Source: Candidatus Saccharimonadota bacterium (GTDB lineage Bacteria > Patescibacteriota > Saccharimonadia > Saccharimonadales > UBA4665). Taken from it: a DNA stretch of 57,469 nt. A program made the position numbers and the translations under genes. The notes below the pieces were generated by a model. The model saw only the letters and a program-made list of their open reading frames with translations. It did not search any database and had not been told where the DNA came from. How positions within the stretch are numbered: position 1 is the stretch's first letter; the number at the start of each line of letters is the position of its first letter. Below, one piece after another: positions 1 to 11,098 of the stretch. Where the stretch lies: positions 1 through 57,469 of the forward strand of contig JARIHI010000001.1 in the NCBI GenBank assembly GCA_029288365.1, read 5' to 3'.

Positions 1-187
1 AACCATCGGGTGCAGTGACTTCGTCACTTTCTACGGTGCTGGTTACCATAAGGCTGCGGTCAAGCAGAGACAAAGCTGAAGCCCGCTGAGCAGCCAGCAT
101 CGGCACCACAGAGGCAAGCAGCAGGATTGCTGTGCCGGCAAGCGCCGGAACACGTTCGAAAACGCGTTTTGGTTTTAAATGAATCAT
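1..187 (-). CDS. Exported protein, N-terminal part only
   Basis: This gene runs off the left edge of the window, so only about 62 codons are visible. The start at 187 is chosen because an AAGGAG ribosome site lies about 11 bases upstream; an in-frame ATG three codons earlier sits too close to that site. The N-terminus is basic and is followed by a hydrophobic stretch ending in an Ala-rich cleavage-like region, which is a signal peptide. The mature part begins with Ser/Thr/Glu-rich sequence. It points the same way as the exported protein at 321-1046 and may be co-transcribed with it. Function is not recognisable from this fragment. Confidence 0.6.
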   Translation of the reverse strand, partial: MIHLKPKRVFERVPALAGTAILLLASVVPMLAAQRASALSLLDRSLMVTSTVESDEVTAPDG

Positions 188-320
188 TATCTTCATTCTC
201 CTTGTTGTAATGTTTTTATTTTTATAGTTACAGGCGAAGTGTAGCATAAGCATAATAACACTGACAATACACTTATCCACAGAAATCTTAAATTTTTATT
301 TACTTCTGCTAATTGAGTAG

Positions 321-1046
321 CTAAAAGGCTGCGACTACTATGACCGATAGATCTGTTAGATACTTGCCGGCAGGAGTGTTGTTGGCCATATTTGCAATAA
401 AAGATACCGTGTAATTTGTCTGACCGCTACTTGAGTTGCTGGTGGCTACCGTATCGCCATCATTGTACATAAATTGATCAGAAATTGAGTAGTCTCCCGT
501 TGGTAGGCCAAAGCTAAAACTACTGTCCGGCACCTGCTCTACATCATCCCCAATATTCGGTGTGGCGTTGTCTACTAGATTAATGCCGAACTGTTCAGTG
601 CCGGCTTGAGCAGCTGTAGGGCTAGATGGGGCATCAAGGGGATGGCCAGCATATGTAGGAGCTGGACCGTCAATAATCATATTGTAGCCGCTTGATAAAT
701 ACGTACGTACCTGTACGTTTGCCGTGCCAGTGGCCGTAGTACTGGCATCCAGCAATCCAAAATCTACATCGCCATTGACCGCCACCTCTAGCACCGGTAC
801 ATCACTGGTATTAAAACCAACTTGGGCTTGATAGTTTGCGCTGGCAGTATGACCTACCGCTAGCTCGCCAGCGGATTGCTTAGAACAATAATTACTGGAA
901 CACGCGTTTAGCTCGCCGCCGGTACCAAAATAGTATTCGTCTACGCGGTAATTTGTCGATGTCGACTGAGCACTTGCGATGCCACCGAGTACTATGAGCG
1001 AACCGAAAGCTAATACAACCGATACCAGTGTTTGTTTCCAGCTCAT
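321..1046 (-). CDS. Exported surface protein of unknown function
   Basis: The 241-residue protein has a clear signal peptide (about residues 1-26, ending in ASAQ). The mature chain is rich in Thr, Ser, Asn, Gly and Asp and low in Lys, as expected for a secreted beta-rich domain. Two cysteines about five residues apart (near residues 48-53) could form a disulfide. The C-terminal pattern TPAGKYLTDLSVIVVAAF resembles the end of WxL-like or camelysin-like surface domains, but no WxL motif is present, so the family is only suggested. It has no sortase motif and no membrane anchor. The 134 bases between it and the upstream partial gene are AT-rich, with no other ORF. Confidence 0.6.
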   Translation of the reverse strand: MSWKQTLVSVVLAFGSLIVLGGIASAQSTSTNYRVDEYYFGTGGELNACSSNYCSKQSAGELAVGHTASANYQAQVGFNTSDVPVLEVAVNGDVDFGLLDASTTATGTANVQVRTYLSSGYNMIIDGPAPTYAGHPLDAPSSPTAAQAGTEQFGINLVDNATPNIGDDVEQVPDSSFSFGLPTGDYSISDQFMYNDGDTVATSNSSSGQTNYTVSFIANMANNTPAGKYLTDLSVIVVAAF

Positions 1047-1103
1047 AACCTACAGATACTATAGCATAAGCAGTGAGTGCCTGGTATCATAACTATAAGC
1101 GTT

Positions 1104-2105
1104 ATGGACAACGATAAAGGAAAAGATCAGCAGGACGAAAATGCGCTGGAGAAACCGCCCGAAGAGCTAAATGCGCTCGAAAGCTTGAGTGATACCGACG
1201 ATACGGTACACGCAGCTCCAGATGAAGCACAAAAGAAGCCAACCAAAAAGCCGGAAGACAAAAAAGGCTTTCGGAAAATTTTGGGGTTTTTCAACGTATA
1301 CCTGCTTATCTTCCTGCTTTTGGTGGTGGTAACCGGCATTGTATTTATCGTGTCATACATCAATAGCCAAAAAGAACCCCAGCAACCAACCACCGCTTTA
1401 CAAAACCTAACTCAAGAACAGCTCAGTGAAATAGCCAATGGTGACGCCAAAGTAGGCGATCCACGTTACGTATTAAATATTCAGTCCGATGCCGTATTTG
1501 CCGGTAATGCATTAGTAAAGGGCGACTTGAACGTAGCCGGTAGCGTACAGCTTGGCCAGGGCCTCACCATACCCACCCTTACCGTTTCGGGTGCTAGTAA
1601 CTTAGCTCAGGTACAAGCCAATACACTTCAGGTAGCTACTACGAGCGTATTTCAGGGCGCAGTTACTCTCCAGAATGATTTGACTGGCCGCAGTGCTAAT
1701 TTTGGCGGTAGCCTTACTGCCTCAACCATTAATACCGGAAGTTTGACGCTCGCAGGCAATGGCAGCCTGACGCTCAATAACCACATAAAAACCAGTGGAC
1801 CAACTCCCAGTCGTTCACAGGGCAGTGCTGTAGGATCGGGTGGGTCCTCTTCTGTTAGCGGCTCAGATATAGCAGGAACGCTAAATGTTAATACCGGAGG
1901 TAGTACAGCACCTGGATGTTTTGCCACTATCACCTTCCGGCAAAGTTTTTCTAGCACTCCCCGCGTGATTGTGTCGCCAGTAGGTAGCGCTGCTGGACAA
2001 ACCCAGCTTTACGTGAATCGCAGTACTACCAATTTTAGTATTTGTACTGCCAATGCCGCTCCCAGTGGCCGCAGCTTCGCTTTCGACTACTTCGTTATTA
2101 ACTAA
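1104..2105 (+). CDS. Membrane-anchored extracellular beta-repeat protein
   Basis: The ATG at 1104 (333 residues) is preferred over an upstream in-frame GTG at 1077. The first 60 residues are highly charged, with Glu, Asp and Lys. One transmembrane helix follows at about residues 62-85. The extracellular part has alternating short hydrophobic and Gly/Asn/Thr-rich steps (about 130-240), suggesting a bactofilin-like or fibre-like beta-helix. A Ser/Gly linker leads to a C-terminal domain with two cysteines and beta-strand character (about 260-333). It is convergent with the ATPase operon, only 15 bases apart. A role on the cell surface is inferred; the family is not named. Confidence 0.6.
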   Translation: MDNDKGKDQQDENALEKPPEELNALESLSDTDDTVHAAPDEAQKKPTKKPEDKKGFRKILGFFNVYLLIFLLLVVVTGIVFIVSYINSQKEPQQPTTALQNLTQEQLSEIANGDAKVGDPRYVLNIQSDAVFAGNALVKGDLNVAGSVQLGQGLTIPTLTVSGASNLAQVQANTLQVATTSVFQGAVTLQNDLTGRSANFGGSLTASTINTGSLTLAGNGSLTLNNHIKTSGPTPSRSQGSAVGSGGSSSVSGSDIAGTLNVNTGGSTAPGCFATITFRQSFSSTPRVIVSPVGSAAGQTQLYVNRSTTNFSICTANAAPSGRSFAFDYFVIN

Positions 2106-2120
2106 ACTAATAATCCCAAA

Positions 2121-4643
<2,523 letters not shown>

Positions 4644-4647
<4 letters not shown>

Positions 4648-6509
4648 GATTTCTGCTCCTCTTTTGTATCGCCAGGCTTCCCTTCCGGTTGCTTTTCTTC
4701 TGAGGGTGTCTCTTCAGCCTTCTTCTCTGCTAAGGCTTTATTAGGGTCTTCGATATCAGCGTCTACTTTTGTTTCGGGTACAATAACGCCTTCTTCCGGC
4801 TCTAAGACTGTGCCTGGTTTCTTGGTATCTTTGTGATTGTGATCTTCGGTTTCTTCTTTTTTCTTGTGTTTAAAACTGAACTTCTTTTTGTGTTCTTTTT
4901 TTTCTTCCTTGGATTTATCTTCGTCCTTATCGGACTTAGCATCAGTATCTTTTTTACCATCGTCTGCAGATTTGCTTTCACCGCCAGACTGCTTATCGGT
5001 TTCGGCTTTTGCTTTATCTTCATCGGAAGGCGGCGTAGTTTGTGGTGGTGCCGCCGCGGTATCTTCATCGACTTTTTGTACTAAAGATTTAGCTTTTAAT
5101 GCATCACGAGCTGCGATATACGTCTTTGATTCATCGCTACCGTCGTCATCTTCACCAACTTGGGCAGCGTGGTCTTTTACAGCTTTTTTCATAGCTTCCA
5201 TATCAAAAGATTCGCCCGGCGACATATTAACCACAATATCAAGCAGTAGCTGCTGCTCCATAAAACTATACGTTTCACCAACTACTTGATTAAACAGCTT
5301 GTACAAGTTTTTCCCACGCTCCAAGTCAGCAGCCGACTCGTCTGACAACTCCGAACCGAAGTGCGCGTACTCTTCAGCTTGCTTGTAAGCAGCCAGGGCT
5401 TTGCTAGTTTGTACCGCTAAGGCCTTTTGCCGCTTATTGTGCCCAGCACCACCCACTCGTGTCACGCTCAGGCCTGTGCTTACTGCTGGACGCATAATTT
5501 CACGGAACACTTCCATGTCCAATATCCACTGGCCGTCGGTCATGGACATTACGTTAGTTGGCAAGTACGCCGTAATATCTCCGCCTGGAGCATATACTAT
5601 CGGTAAAATTGTTTGGGTAGCTTTGTTGCGCTCTAACTTACCGGCACGTTCAACCAAAGACGAATGGGTGTAGAACATATCTCCCGGATATGAGTCACGG
5701 CCCGGACTCACGCCTGCCAACAATGAAATTTCACGGTAAGCCATAGCGTGGCTTGTCAGGTCATCATAAATTACCAGTGTATCCTGGCCAAGTTGCTGCC
5801 AAAAATATTCACCCATTGCGGCAGCCATGTATGGCGCTAAGTAGTTTAACACCAATGATTCAAACATCGTCGCCGCAATCACTATGGTCTTTTCCATAGC
5901 GCCGTTGTTCTCAAGCCGGTCTATAAGTTCGATCAAGTCAGCTCGACGTTTACCGATCAATACGTATACTGTGGTAATATCGGTGCTACGCTGGTTAATA
6001 GCAATCTGAGTTGCCAGTGAGCTTTTGCCGCTTTTGCCGTCACCCAAGAGCGCCATGCGCTGCCCACGAGCCAGCGAATACATAATATCTAGAGTGGTGA
6101 TGCCTGTTTCAAGCGGCGTATCAAGCAGGCAACGCTCGTACAACATCGGTGCAGTATGAAAAATCGGCCATGTACCATCAGGCTCTATTGGACCTTTGCC
6201 GTCCAGTGGCTCACCCAATACCGAGATAACTCGTCCAACGTAATTCTTGCCAACACGAGCTACTAATTTGTCGTGCTGCAGAACGACCACCATACCAATG
6301 GTTACTGTTTTAGCGCCTAAGTGCAGTACTACCACATAATCTTCGTACACATGATGCACATAGCCTTTGCTACCATCCTCAAAGAGTACTACCGCATGCG
6401 TGTTAATCGGTTGCAAACCCCTAACACGTATCAAAAAGTGGTCAACCGCAATAACCTCGCCGACCTGCTTTCCGCTTGCAACCAGTTTGTCAAACTGCGT
6501 TGAAGCCAT
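4644..6509 (-). CDS. atpA: F-type ATPase alpha subunit with long charged C-terminal tail
   Basis: The regulatory nucleotide-binding subunit. Walker A GDGKSGKS lies at about 156-163, the segment YREISLL...PGRDSYPGDMFY matches the family block, and SVTRVGGAGH carries the conserved arginine that reaches into the beta active site. The family core ends at about residue 460, where an ordinary alpha subunit (about 500-510 residues) would be nearly finished. Here a Lys/Glu/Asp-rich low-complexity tail follows to residue 621, with a run of His/Lys/Glu blocks. The tail is in frame with no stop, so it is part of the gene as read. It abuts atpH and overlaps atpG. Confidence 0.9.
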
Positions 6510-7025
6510 TTATTTCCCCGCTATCACTGCATTAATAGCTTGTATAAGCGCTGGCTGTTCATCCTTGAAGCGTTTACGCAAACTAAAGTCATAAATATGG
6601 TCTGGCGTACGCACCACGCATCCGCCAATCAAGGCCGGTTGCAACCCGACGGTTATTAGCGCTCGCGGATGCAAATTATGACGAATCCAGGCCACAAGCT
6701 GAGAGGTAATGTCTGGAGCGGGATCAACCGCAAAAGTAATCTGTACATTCGGCGCTTTATCCTTTGCCTCCCTTAGCGCATCGATCATGCGCTTCCGCTC
6801 TTCTAGATTGACTACGTCAATGTTATTCAGGGTAGCCGTTTCACTCAAAGCCCGACTCATTGCTGGTATGGTTAGAGGTTTTTCGGGTGTACGGATAGCT
6901 TGCGTTTCAAGCGCATAATCAACTTCTTCTATTTCACGAAGTAGGCGCGACACATCCGAGCGACCAATTAAAGCTGGTGGTAAACCAAACTGTGTATTGT
7001 CGTCTAGCTTTACAGCCTTGCTCAT
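6510..7025 (-). CDS. atpH: F-type ATPase delta subunit, divergent
   Basis: Delta joins the top of F1 to the peripheral stalk. The chosen ATG (7025, 171 residues) lies a few bases after an AAAGGAT site inside the end of atpF; a GTG two codons earlier is an alternative. The N-terminal half is helical. The C-terminal block LIGGCVVRTPDHIYDFSLRKRF matches the family LIGGxxLRxGDxxxDxSxxxRL pattern, which is the best evidence. The remaining sequence is poorly conserved. It sits in the standard order b-delta-alpha. Confidence 0.8.
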   Translation of the reverse strand: MSKAVKLDDNTQFGLPPALIGRSDVSRLLREIEEVDYALETQAIRTPEKPLTIPAMSRALSETATLNNIDVVNLEERKRMIDALREAKDKAPNVQITFAVDPAPDITSQLVAWIRHNLHPRALITVGLQPALIGGCVVRTPDHIYDFSLRKRFKDEQPALIQAINAVIAGK

Positions 7026-7657
7026 AGCCACATATCCTTTCGCATCGGCTCTTTTTGAGCCTCCATTTCACGCAAGATAAAGGCCATTTGATCCTTAAGG
7101 TCTATCTGCTCACCAACGGTTTTAATGATGTAGTGGCTAACTATTTCTGCCATATTGGCTTCAAACTGAGCTACAATTTGGGCTTTTTGGGCTTCAGTAT
7201 CTTGCTTCATTTTTTCAGTCAAGGCAAGTTGTTGTTCTTGAGCAGCAGCAACGGTTTTATTCAGTGAGTCAACAGCAGCCTGCTGCACATCTTTAATGGA
7301 TTGCTGATAGGCCGCAAATTCTTCTTCTAGTTTGCCGCTGATTTCTTTTTTGAGGTATTCGTTGATTTCTGAAGTAGTCAAACGCAAGTCTTGCTGTAAA
7401 AACATAGCGTTTTCACTGATGACTTTCTGAAAGTCCAAACGCGCCTTGTTGCGCAGCTCCTCATGAAATTCTTTACTAAAGATGTGGTAGACATCATCTT
7501 GCATGAGCTTTTCATACGATTCTGCAAGCTCTTTTTTTGATTTGGCAGCCGGTTTACCATCTTTCTTCTTCCCGCCGCTCGCCAAGATAATTACAATCAC
7601 AAGCAATACCAGCCCTGCTGCTGCCGCACCGATTATCACCATAATAGTCTTGTCCAT
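7022..7657 (-). CDS. atpF: F-type ATPase b-like peripheral stalk subunit
   Basis: The 211-residue protein has one N-terminal transmembrane helix (about 5-27), a short Gly/Lys-rich turn, and then a long charged helix rich in Glu, Gln, Lys and Ala over about 60-190, with heptad-like spacing suited to a coiled-coil stalk. The C-terminal end (about 190-211) would contact delta. It is longer than the usual 155-170 residues and has no sequence signature of its own, so assignment depends on topology and on its place directly before delta. Its last codons overlap the start region of atpH. Confidence 0.75.
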   Translation of the reverse strand: MDKTIMVIIGAAAAGLVLLVIVIILASGGKKKDGKPAAKSKKELAESYEKLMQDDVYHIFSKEFHEELRNKARLDFQKVISENAMFLQQDLRLTTSEINEYLKKEISGKLEEEFAAYQQSIKDVQQAAVDSLNKTVAAAQEQQLALTEKMKQDTEAQKAQIVAQFEANMAEIVSHYIIKTVGEQIDLKDQMAFILREMEAQKEPMRKDMWL

Positions 7658-7683
7658 AGCCTAGCCCACCGCTTTTCTGATAA

Positions 7684-8568
7684 TCATAACCTTAATAACA
7701 AATATACCGTAAATAGCCCGATTATCAAGACCAAAACACTTGTCAGAATGACTTGCAAAAGCCCACGCAAGATAGATTTTTTAGATAGCGGGTTACGACC
7801 AATTGAAATAATTGCACTTCGGACACCAGCATAGAGCAGCACCAAAGCAATAACGATAGTAATCGTTACCACTGCCATACTGATATAGATACGGATAGGA
7901 CTTATAGGTTTTTCCGCAATTAACCGGCCTATGCGTTGTAATTTTTCAGGAAGATTTGCCTTAGTACTTTTAGTTTCCGGATTTTTCATAATCTCAATTG
8001 AAATTGGGATTACACCTATACCAACTTGCTTAAAAGCGTTGCCTTTGGTGTCTTTGAGTGTAGTGCTGCCGATAGCATTATTTTTACCGTCAAAGCTAGC
8101 AAGTGCTTTGCCAAAGAGAATACGCTGCTTGTATGTAGATTTCATGAGTGTTCCGCTCAGCGAAGAAATCGCCAATGAATCCCCAGCTTTAATCGGACCA
8201 TTCTCACTTGTTACCAGCGCATCTCGGCTGCCATCTGTAGCTACAAACACCTGGTTGGCTGCGGTGTTGCTTGAGATAGTAATAGGCAAATCGTTGGTAG
8301 TGACTACTACTCCAAATGCTTTCTCTAGCTTGTCCTGCGTAGCAACTACAACTTTGGTAGACTCTTTTTCATCTGGCTGCACTATCGTGCCTACTTTAAA
8401 CCGAATATCTGACCCATAAGGCTGGGGCGTGAAACCAGTTTGGCTCAAATCTCGTACTTCGCTAGCAGTTTTCGTATCCTGAGAACTTGCGGCGGCAACT
8501 ACAACTACCCCTCCTACCGAGGTTATGACCACCGCACACACAACGACTGACAGTATTCTTCGAAGCAT
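7684..8568 (-). CDS. Exported protein with C-terminal hairpin resembling ATPase subunit c
   Basis: The ATG at 8568 (294 residues) follows AAAGGA closely; a TTG six codons upstream is possible. A signal peptide (about 1-28) leads into an extracytoplasmic domain of about 180 residues rich in Thr, Ser and Val. Two transmembrane helices lie at about 225-247 and 268-292, joined by a polar loop reading SIGRNPLSKKS. The RNP in this loop recalls the R(Q/N)P loop of ATPase subunit c. However, the second helix has no Glu or Asp where the ion-binding carboxylate should be. It stands exactly where atpB and atpE are expected. It may be the membrane partner of this F1, but that is inference. Confidence 0.6.
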   Translation of the reverse strand: MLRRILSVVVCAVVITSVGGVVVVAAASSQDTKTASEVRDLSQTGFTPQPYGSDIRFKVGTIVQPDEKESTKVVVATQDKLEKAFGVVVTTNDLPITISSNTAANQVFVATDGSRDALVTSENGPIKAGDSLAISSLSGTLMKSTYKQRILFGKALASFDGKNNAIGSTTLKDTKGNAFKQVGIGVIPISIEIMKNPETKSTKANLPEKLQRIGRLIAEKPISPIRIYISMAVVTITIVIALVLLYAGVRSAIISIGRNPLSKKSILRGLLQVILTSVLVLIIGLFTVYLLLRL

Positions 8569-8602
8569 AATTCCTTTACAGGCCAAGATAGCCGCTTATG
8601 CT

Positions 8603-9751
8603 TTAAGTATACAAGATATCTTTCAGGGTTTGTACGGTATAATCAATATCTTCTTTAGTAGTTGACGTACCCATCGTAAAACGCAAGCTAGCCTGGGCCT
8701 CCGCATCTGATAAGCCCATAGCACGAAGCACGTGACTTGGCTCCTCGTTGCTAGCGCTACAGGCCGAACCAGCCGCGGCTAGAATCCCTTGTTCATCCAA
8801 TGCAAAAATGAGCCGTTCATTATCCTGACCCGGCGTAGTAATATGCACGTTGTTTGGCAGTCGATACTTATGGGCGCCATTAATGACACAGTTTGGGATA
8901 GCGGACTGTAACGAGTTGATAAAATACCTCTGCAATTCCTGCATAGTTTTGGCACTTTCTTGTCGGAGGGCCTGAGCACGTTCTATAGCTTCTGCAATAC
9001 CTACAGCATGTGCTAAGTTTTCAGTACCACTGCGTAGATTCCGTTCTTGCCTACCACCCTCAATTTGCGGCTGTAAGCGTATGTGACTGGATACGTAGAG
9101 AATCCCCGACTGTTTGGGGCCATACAGTTTACCGCCATTTATCGTCATCATGTCTATTCCTAGACGAGAAACATGCAAATCCAGATAATTTCCCGCCTGA
9201 CAAGCATCAGTGTGCACATATAGCGGCATGGAGTTCCCAGCCTTGTGTCGCTCTTCTCTAATAATCTGTGCTAACTGGGTAATTTTACGAATAGGTTGTA
9301 TGGTGCCAACTTCATTATTAGCGTACATAACACTTATCAATACCGTCTTATCTGTGATTAAGCGAGCCATTTTGGGTATATCCACTGTAGCGTCGCTGGT
9401 CACAGGAATATGTGTATGAGCAAAGTGTGCAGCCGGTGCAAGCACCGATTCATGCTCTACGCTACTCACTAACACCTCACCGTCAGCATATTGTTGGAGT
9501 ACACCCTTGATAGCTAAGTTGTTGGCTTCAGTACCACCAGCCGTAAATACTATCTCACTAGGTCGACTACCGATAACGTGCGCTGCTTTTGCGCGAGCAG
9601 ATTCTAGTTCTTTTTTAAGATTCTGAGCAGCCAAATAGGTAGCCGAAGGATTATAAAATTTGTCCGTAAAGTAGGGCTGCATAGCCTCAAGCACTACTGG
9701 GTCCACTGGCGTAGCAGCAGCATAGTCAAGATAAACAGTTTTGTGTGTCAT
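8603..9751 (-). CDS. Cysteine desulfurase, NifS/IscS family
   Basis: This pyridoxal-phosphate enzyme takes sulfur from cysteine for tRNA thiolation or Fe-S clusters. The 382-residue length is normal. Visible family features are the N-terminal YLDYAAATPVD, the TAGGTEANN phosphate-binding region, the cofactor lysine in GGKLYGPK, and the catalytic cysteine loop GSACSASNEEPSHVL with the usual RFTMG block after it. It precedes the membrane protein of the ATPase operon by 34 bases and may be co-transcribed, but a functional link is not implied. No IscU or MnmA gene is seen nearby, so its partner lies outside the window. Confidence 0.93.
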   Translation of the reverse strand: MTHKTVYLDYAAATPVDPVVLEAMQPYFTDKFYNPSATYLAAQNLKKELESARAKAAHVIGSRPSEIVFTAGGTEANNLAIKGVLQQYADGEVLVSSVEHESVLAPAAHFAHTHIPVTSDATVDIPKMARLITDKTVLISVMYANNEVGTIQPIRKITQLAQIIREERHKAGNSMPLYVHTDACQAGNYLDLHVSRLGIDMMTINGGKLYGPKQSGILYVSSHIRLQPQIEGGRQERNLRSGTENLAHAVGIAEAIERAQALRQESAKTMQELQRYFINSLQSAIPNCVINGAHKYRLPNNVHITTPGQDNERLIFALDEQGILAAAGSACSASNEEPSHVLRAMGLSDAEAQASLRFTMGTSTTKEDIDYTVQTLKDILYT

Positions 9752-9772
9752 CTAAGAGAATAGTATAACGAA

Positions 9773-10153
9773 CTAGGCCATACCAAGCATACGACGATAC
9801 TCGCGGTCAACTTGACGCCTATAGGCAGCTACCGCTTGCTTGAAATTTCGTAATTCTTGAGGGCTGAGCGCTTGATACGACGCATGACCTTGCGATTTTA
9901 CAATACCACTTGGACGTACATCGTAACGAGTCGTTACTGCTTGGTGTTGTCCGTGTGCGTCAATCCACTCTTCATGCCACACCCAAGTATGTTCGTCTAA
10001 ACAAAAGAATTCACGACGGTGGTCTTTGGGGATATGGCCGAATAGCTGACCGCCAATCCGAGCTTCGAAATGAATCAAAGCCTTCTTAAATTGTGCTCGC
10101 TTATCGGCAGCACGCTGTTTTGATAAGCTGTTAAATAAATTGATCATAATCAT
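9773..10153 (-). CDS. Conserved small protein of unknown function
   Basis: The 126-residue protein starts at the ATG at 10153 (or 10147), just after a GGGGGTGG site inside the preceding small ORF. It is basic, with many Arg, His and Gln residues, and contains a beta-like central part (about 30-85, with aromatic residues in WVWHEEW) and two C-terminal helices (about 95-126). It has no signal peptide or membrane segment. The 5' end overlaps the small ORF at 10131-10274 in another frame, suggesting translational coupling. Family not recognised. Confidence 0.65.
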   Translation of the reverse strand: MIMINLFNSLSKQRAADKRAQFKKALIHFEARIGGQLFGHIPKDHRREFFCLDEHTWVWHEEWIDAHGQHQAVTTRYDVRPSGIVKSQGHASYQALSPQELRNFKQAVAAYRRQVDREYRRMLGMA

Positions 10154-10274
10154 CCACCCCCGGCTCACCCAGTACACGCATTGCGGCACGCATTACTACA
10201 TCATGACGCTCAACCACGTCAGGGACGTGCTCAGGCGCTAAATTACTACCGGTTTCAAATTGTGCTTCACTCAT
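10131..10274 (-). CDS. Small 47-residue ORF overlapping the next gene
   Basis: The ATG at 10274 is followed by an acidic 47-residue frame that ends inside the start of the 126-residue gene downstream, an arrangement typical of coupled translation. An AGAGAG-like ribosome site lies just upstream. It begins 11 bases after tatD ends, so tatD, this ORF and the next gene read as one operon. The sequence (Glu/Val/Asp-rich, helical) matches no family known to me. The coding call rests on spacing and ribosome site only. Confidence 0.45.
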   Translation of the reverse strand: MSEAQFETGSNLAPEHVPDVVERHDVVMRAAMRVLGEPGVDDYDQFI

Positions 10275-10285
10275 ATGTGTTCTCT

Positions 10286-11095
10286 CTATACTTGGAAAAG
10301 CTTTTGGGCGTTTGCAGTGGTCGCTTCGGCCAGTTCTTGCAAACTCTCCCCGCGCAGACTAGCCAAAAACTCGGCTATTGTCCTCACGTGCTTTAACTGA
10401 CAGATTGTACCACGGTAAGGCTCCGGTGTCAAGAAGGGCGCGTCGGTTTCAAGTAGTAATCTTTGCAACGGTATAGCGCGTGCAGCATCAAGCTGCATAG
10501 CATGCTTTGTAAAGGTCATAATGCCGTTCAGACCCACGTAGAGGCCGTCTCTGGCCAAAATCTGCTCTATGTCACCTTTGGTACTGCTAAAGCTATGAAT
10601 AACTCCTGTAAGGCCAGTATACTGGTCAAAAATCGGCCAAAAGTCCGAAAATGCCTCCCGGACATGAAAAATAACCGGTAAATCATGCTCTTTGGCCAAA
10701 TCGAGTTGAAATTTCAAAACCTCTATCTGCGCTTCTCTAGGAGAATGATTATAGTAAAAATCCAAGCCACACTCGCCGATGGCTTTAACTTTGTGGTTTG
10801 TCAGCAAATTCGTAAACGATTCTAATTTTTCGGGATGATCCAGGTGATCTTGAGCCTCGTGCGGATGAATGCCAACACTTGCCCAGAGATTATCGCGATT
10901 TTGGACGCACGCTACCGCCAGTTCACTATCCGGCGCGGTTGTACCGACGCAGATCGCGCGAGTAACGTTTACTGCACGCGCTTCGGTTAGCACAAGGTCT
11001 ACATCGGTAACACCGCCCTTTACCCACTTATCGTGTACTGGGGTCACGGGCCGCAAAATCTCATGGATATGGCAATGTGTATCAAAGAACTCCAC
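10286..11095 (-). CDS. tatD: TatD family metal-dependent DNase
   Basis: TatD proteins are two-metal TIM-barrel 3'-5' nucleases linked to DNA repair and turnover. All ligand motifs are visible in the 269-residue protein: DTHCHIH at residues 5-11, GECGLDFYY near 115, the HVREAF histidine near 150, IHSFSS near 175 and LETDAPFLTPEPYRG near 220. Length is normal. The gene begins three bases after metG ends, the common metG-tatD pairing. Confidence 0.95.
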   Translation of the reverse strand: MEFFDTHCHIHEILRPVTPVHDKWVKGGVTDVDLVLTEARAVNVTRAICVGTTAPDSELAVACVQNRDNLWASVGIHPHEAQDHLDHPEKLESFTNLLTNHKVKAIGECGLDFYYNHSPREAQIEVLKFQLDLAKEHDLPVIFHVREAFSDFWPIFDQYTGLTGVIHSFSSTKGDIEQILARDGLYVGLNGIMTFTKHAMQLDAARAIPLQRLLLETDAPFLTPEPYRGTICQLKHVRTIAEFLASLRGESLQELAEATTANAQKLFQV

Positions 11096-11098
11096 AGT

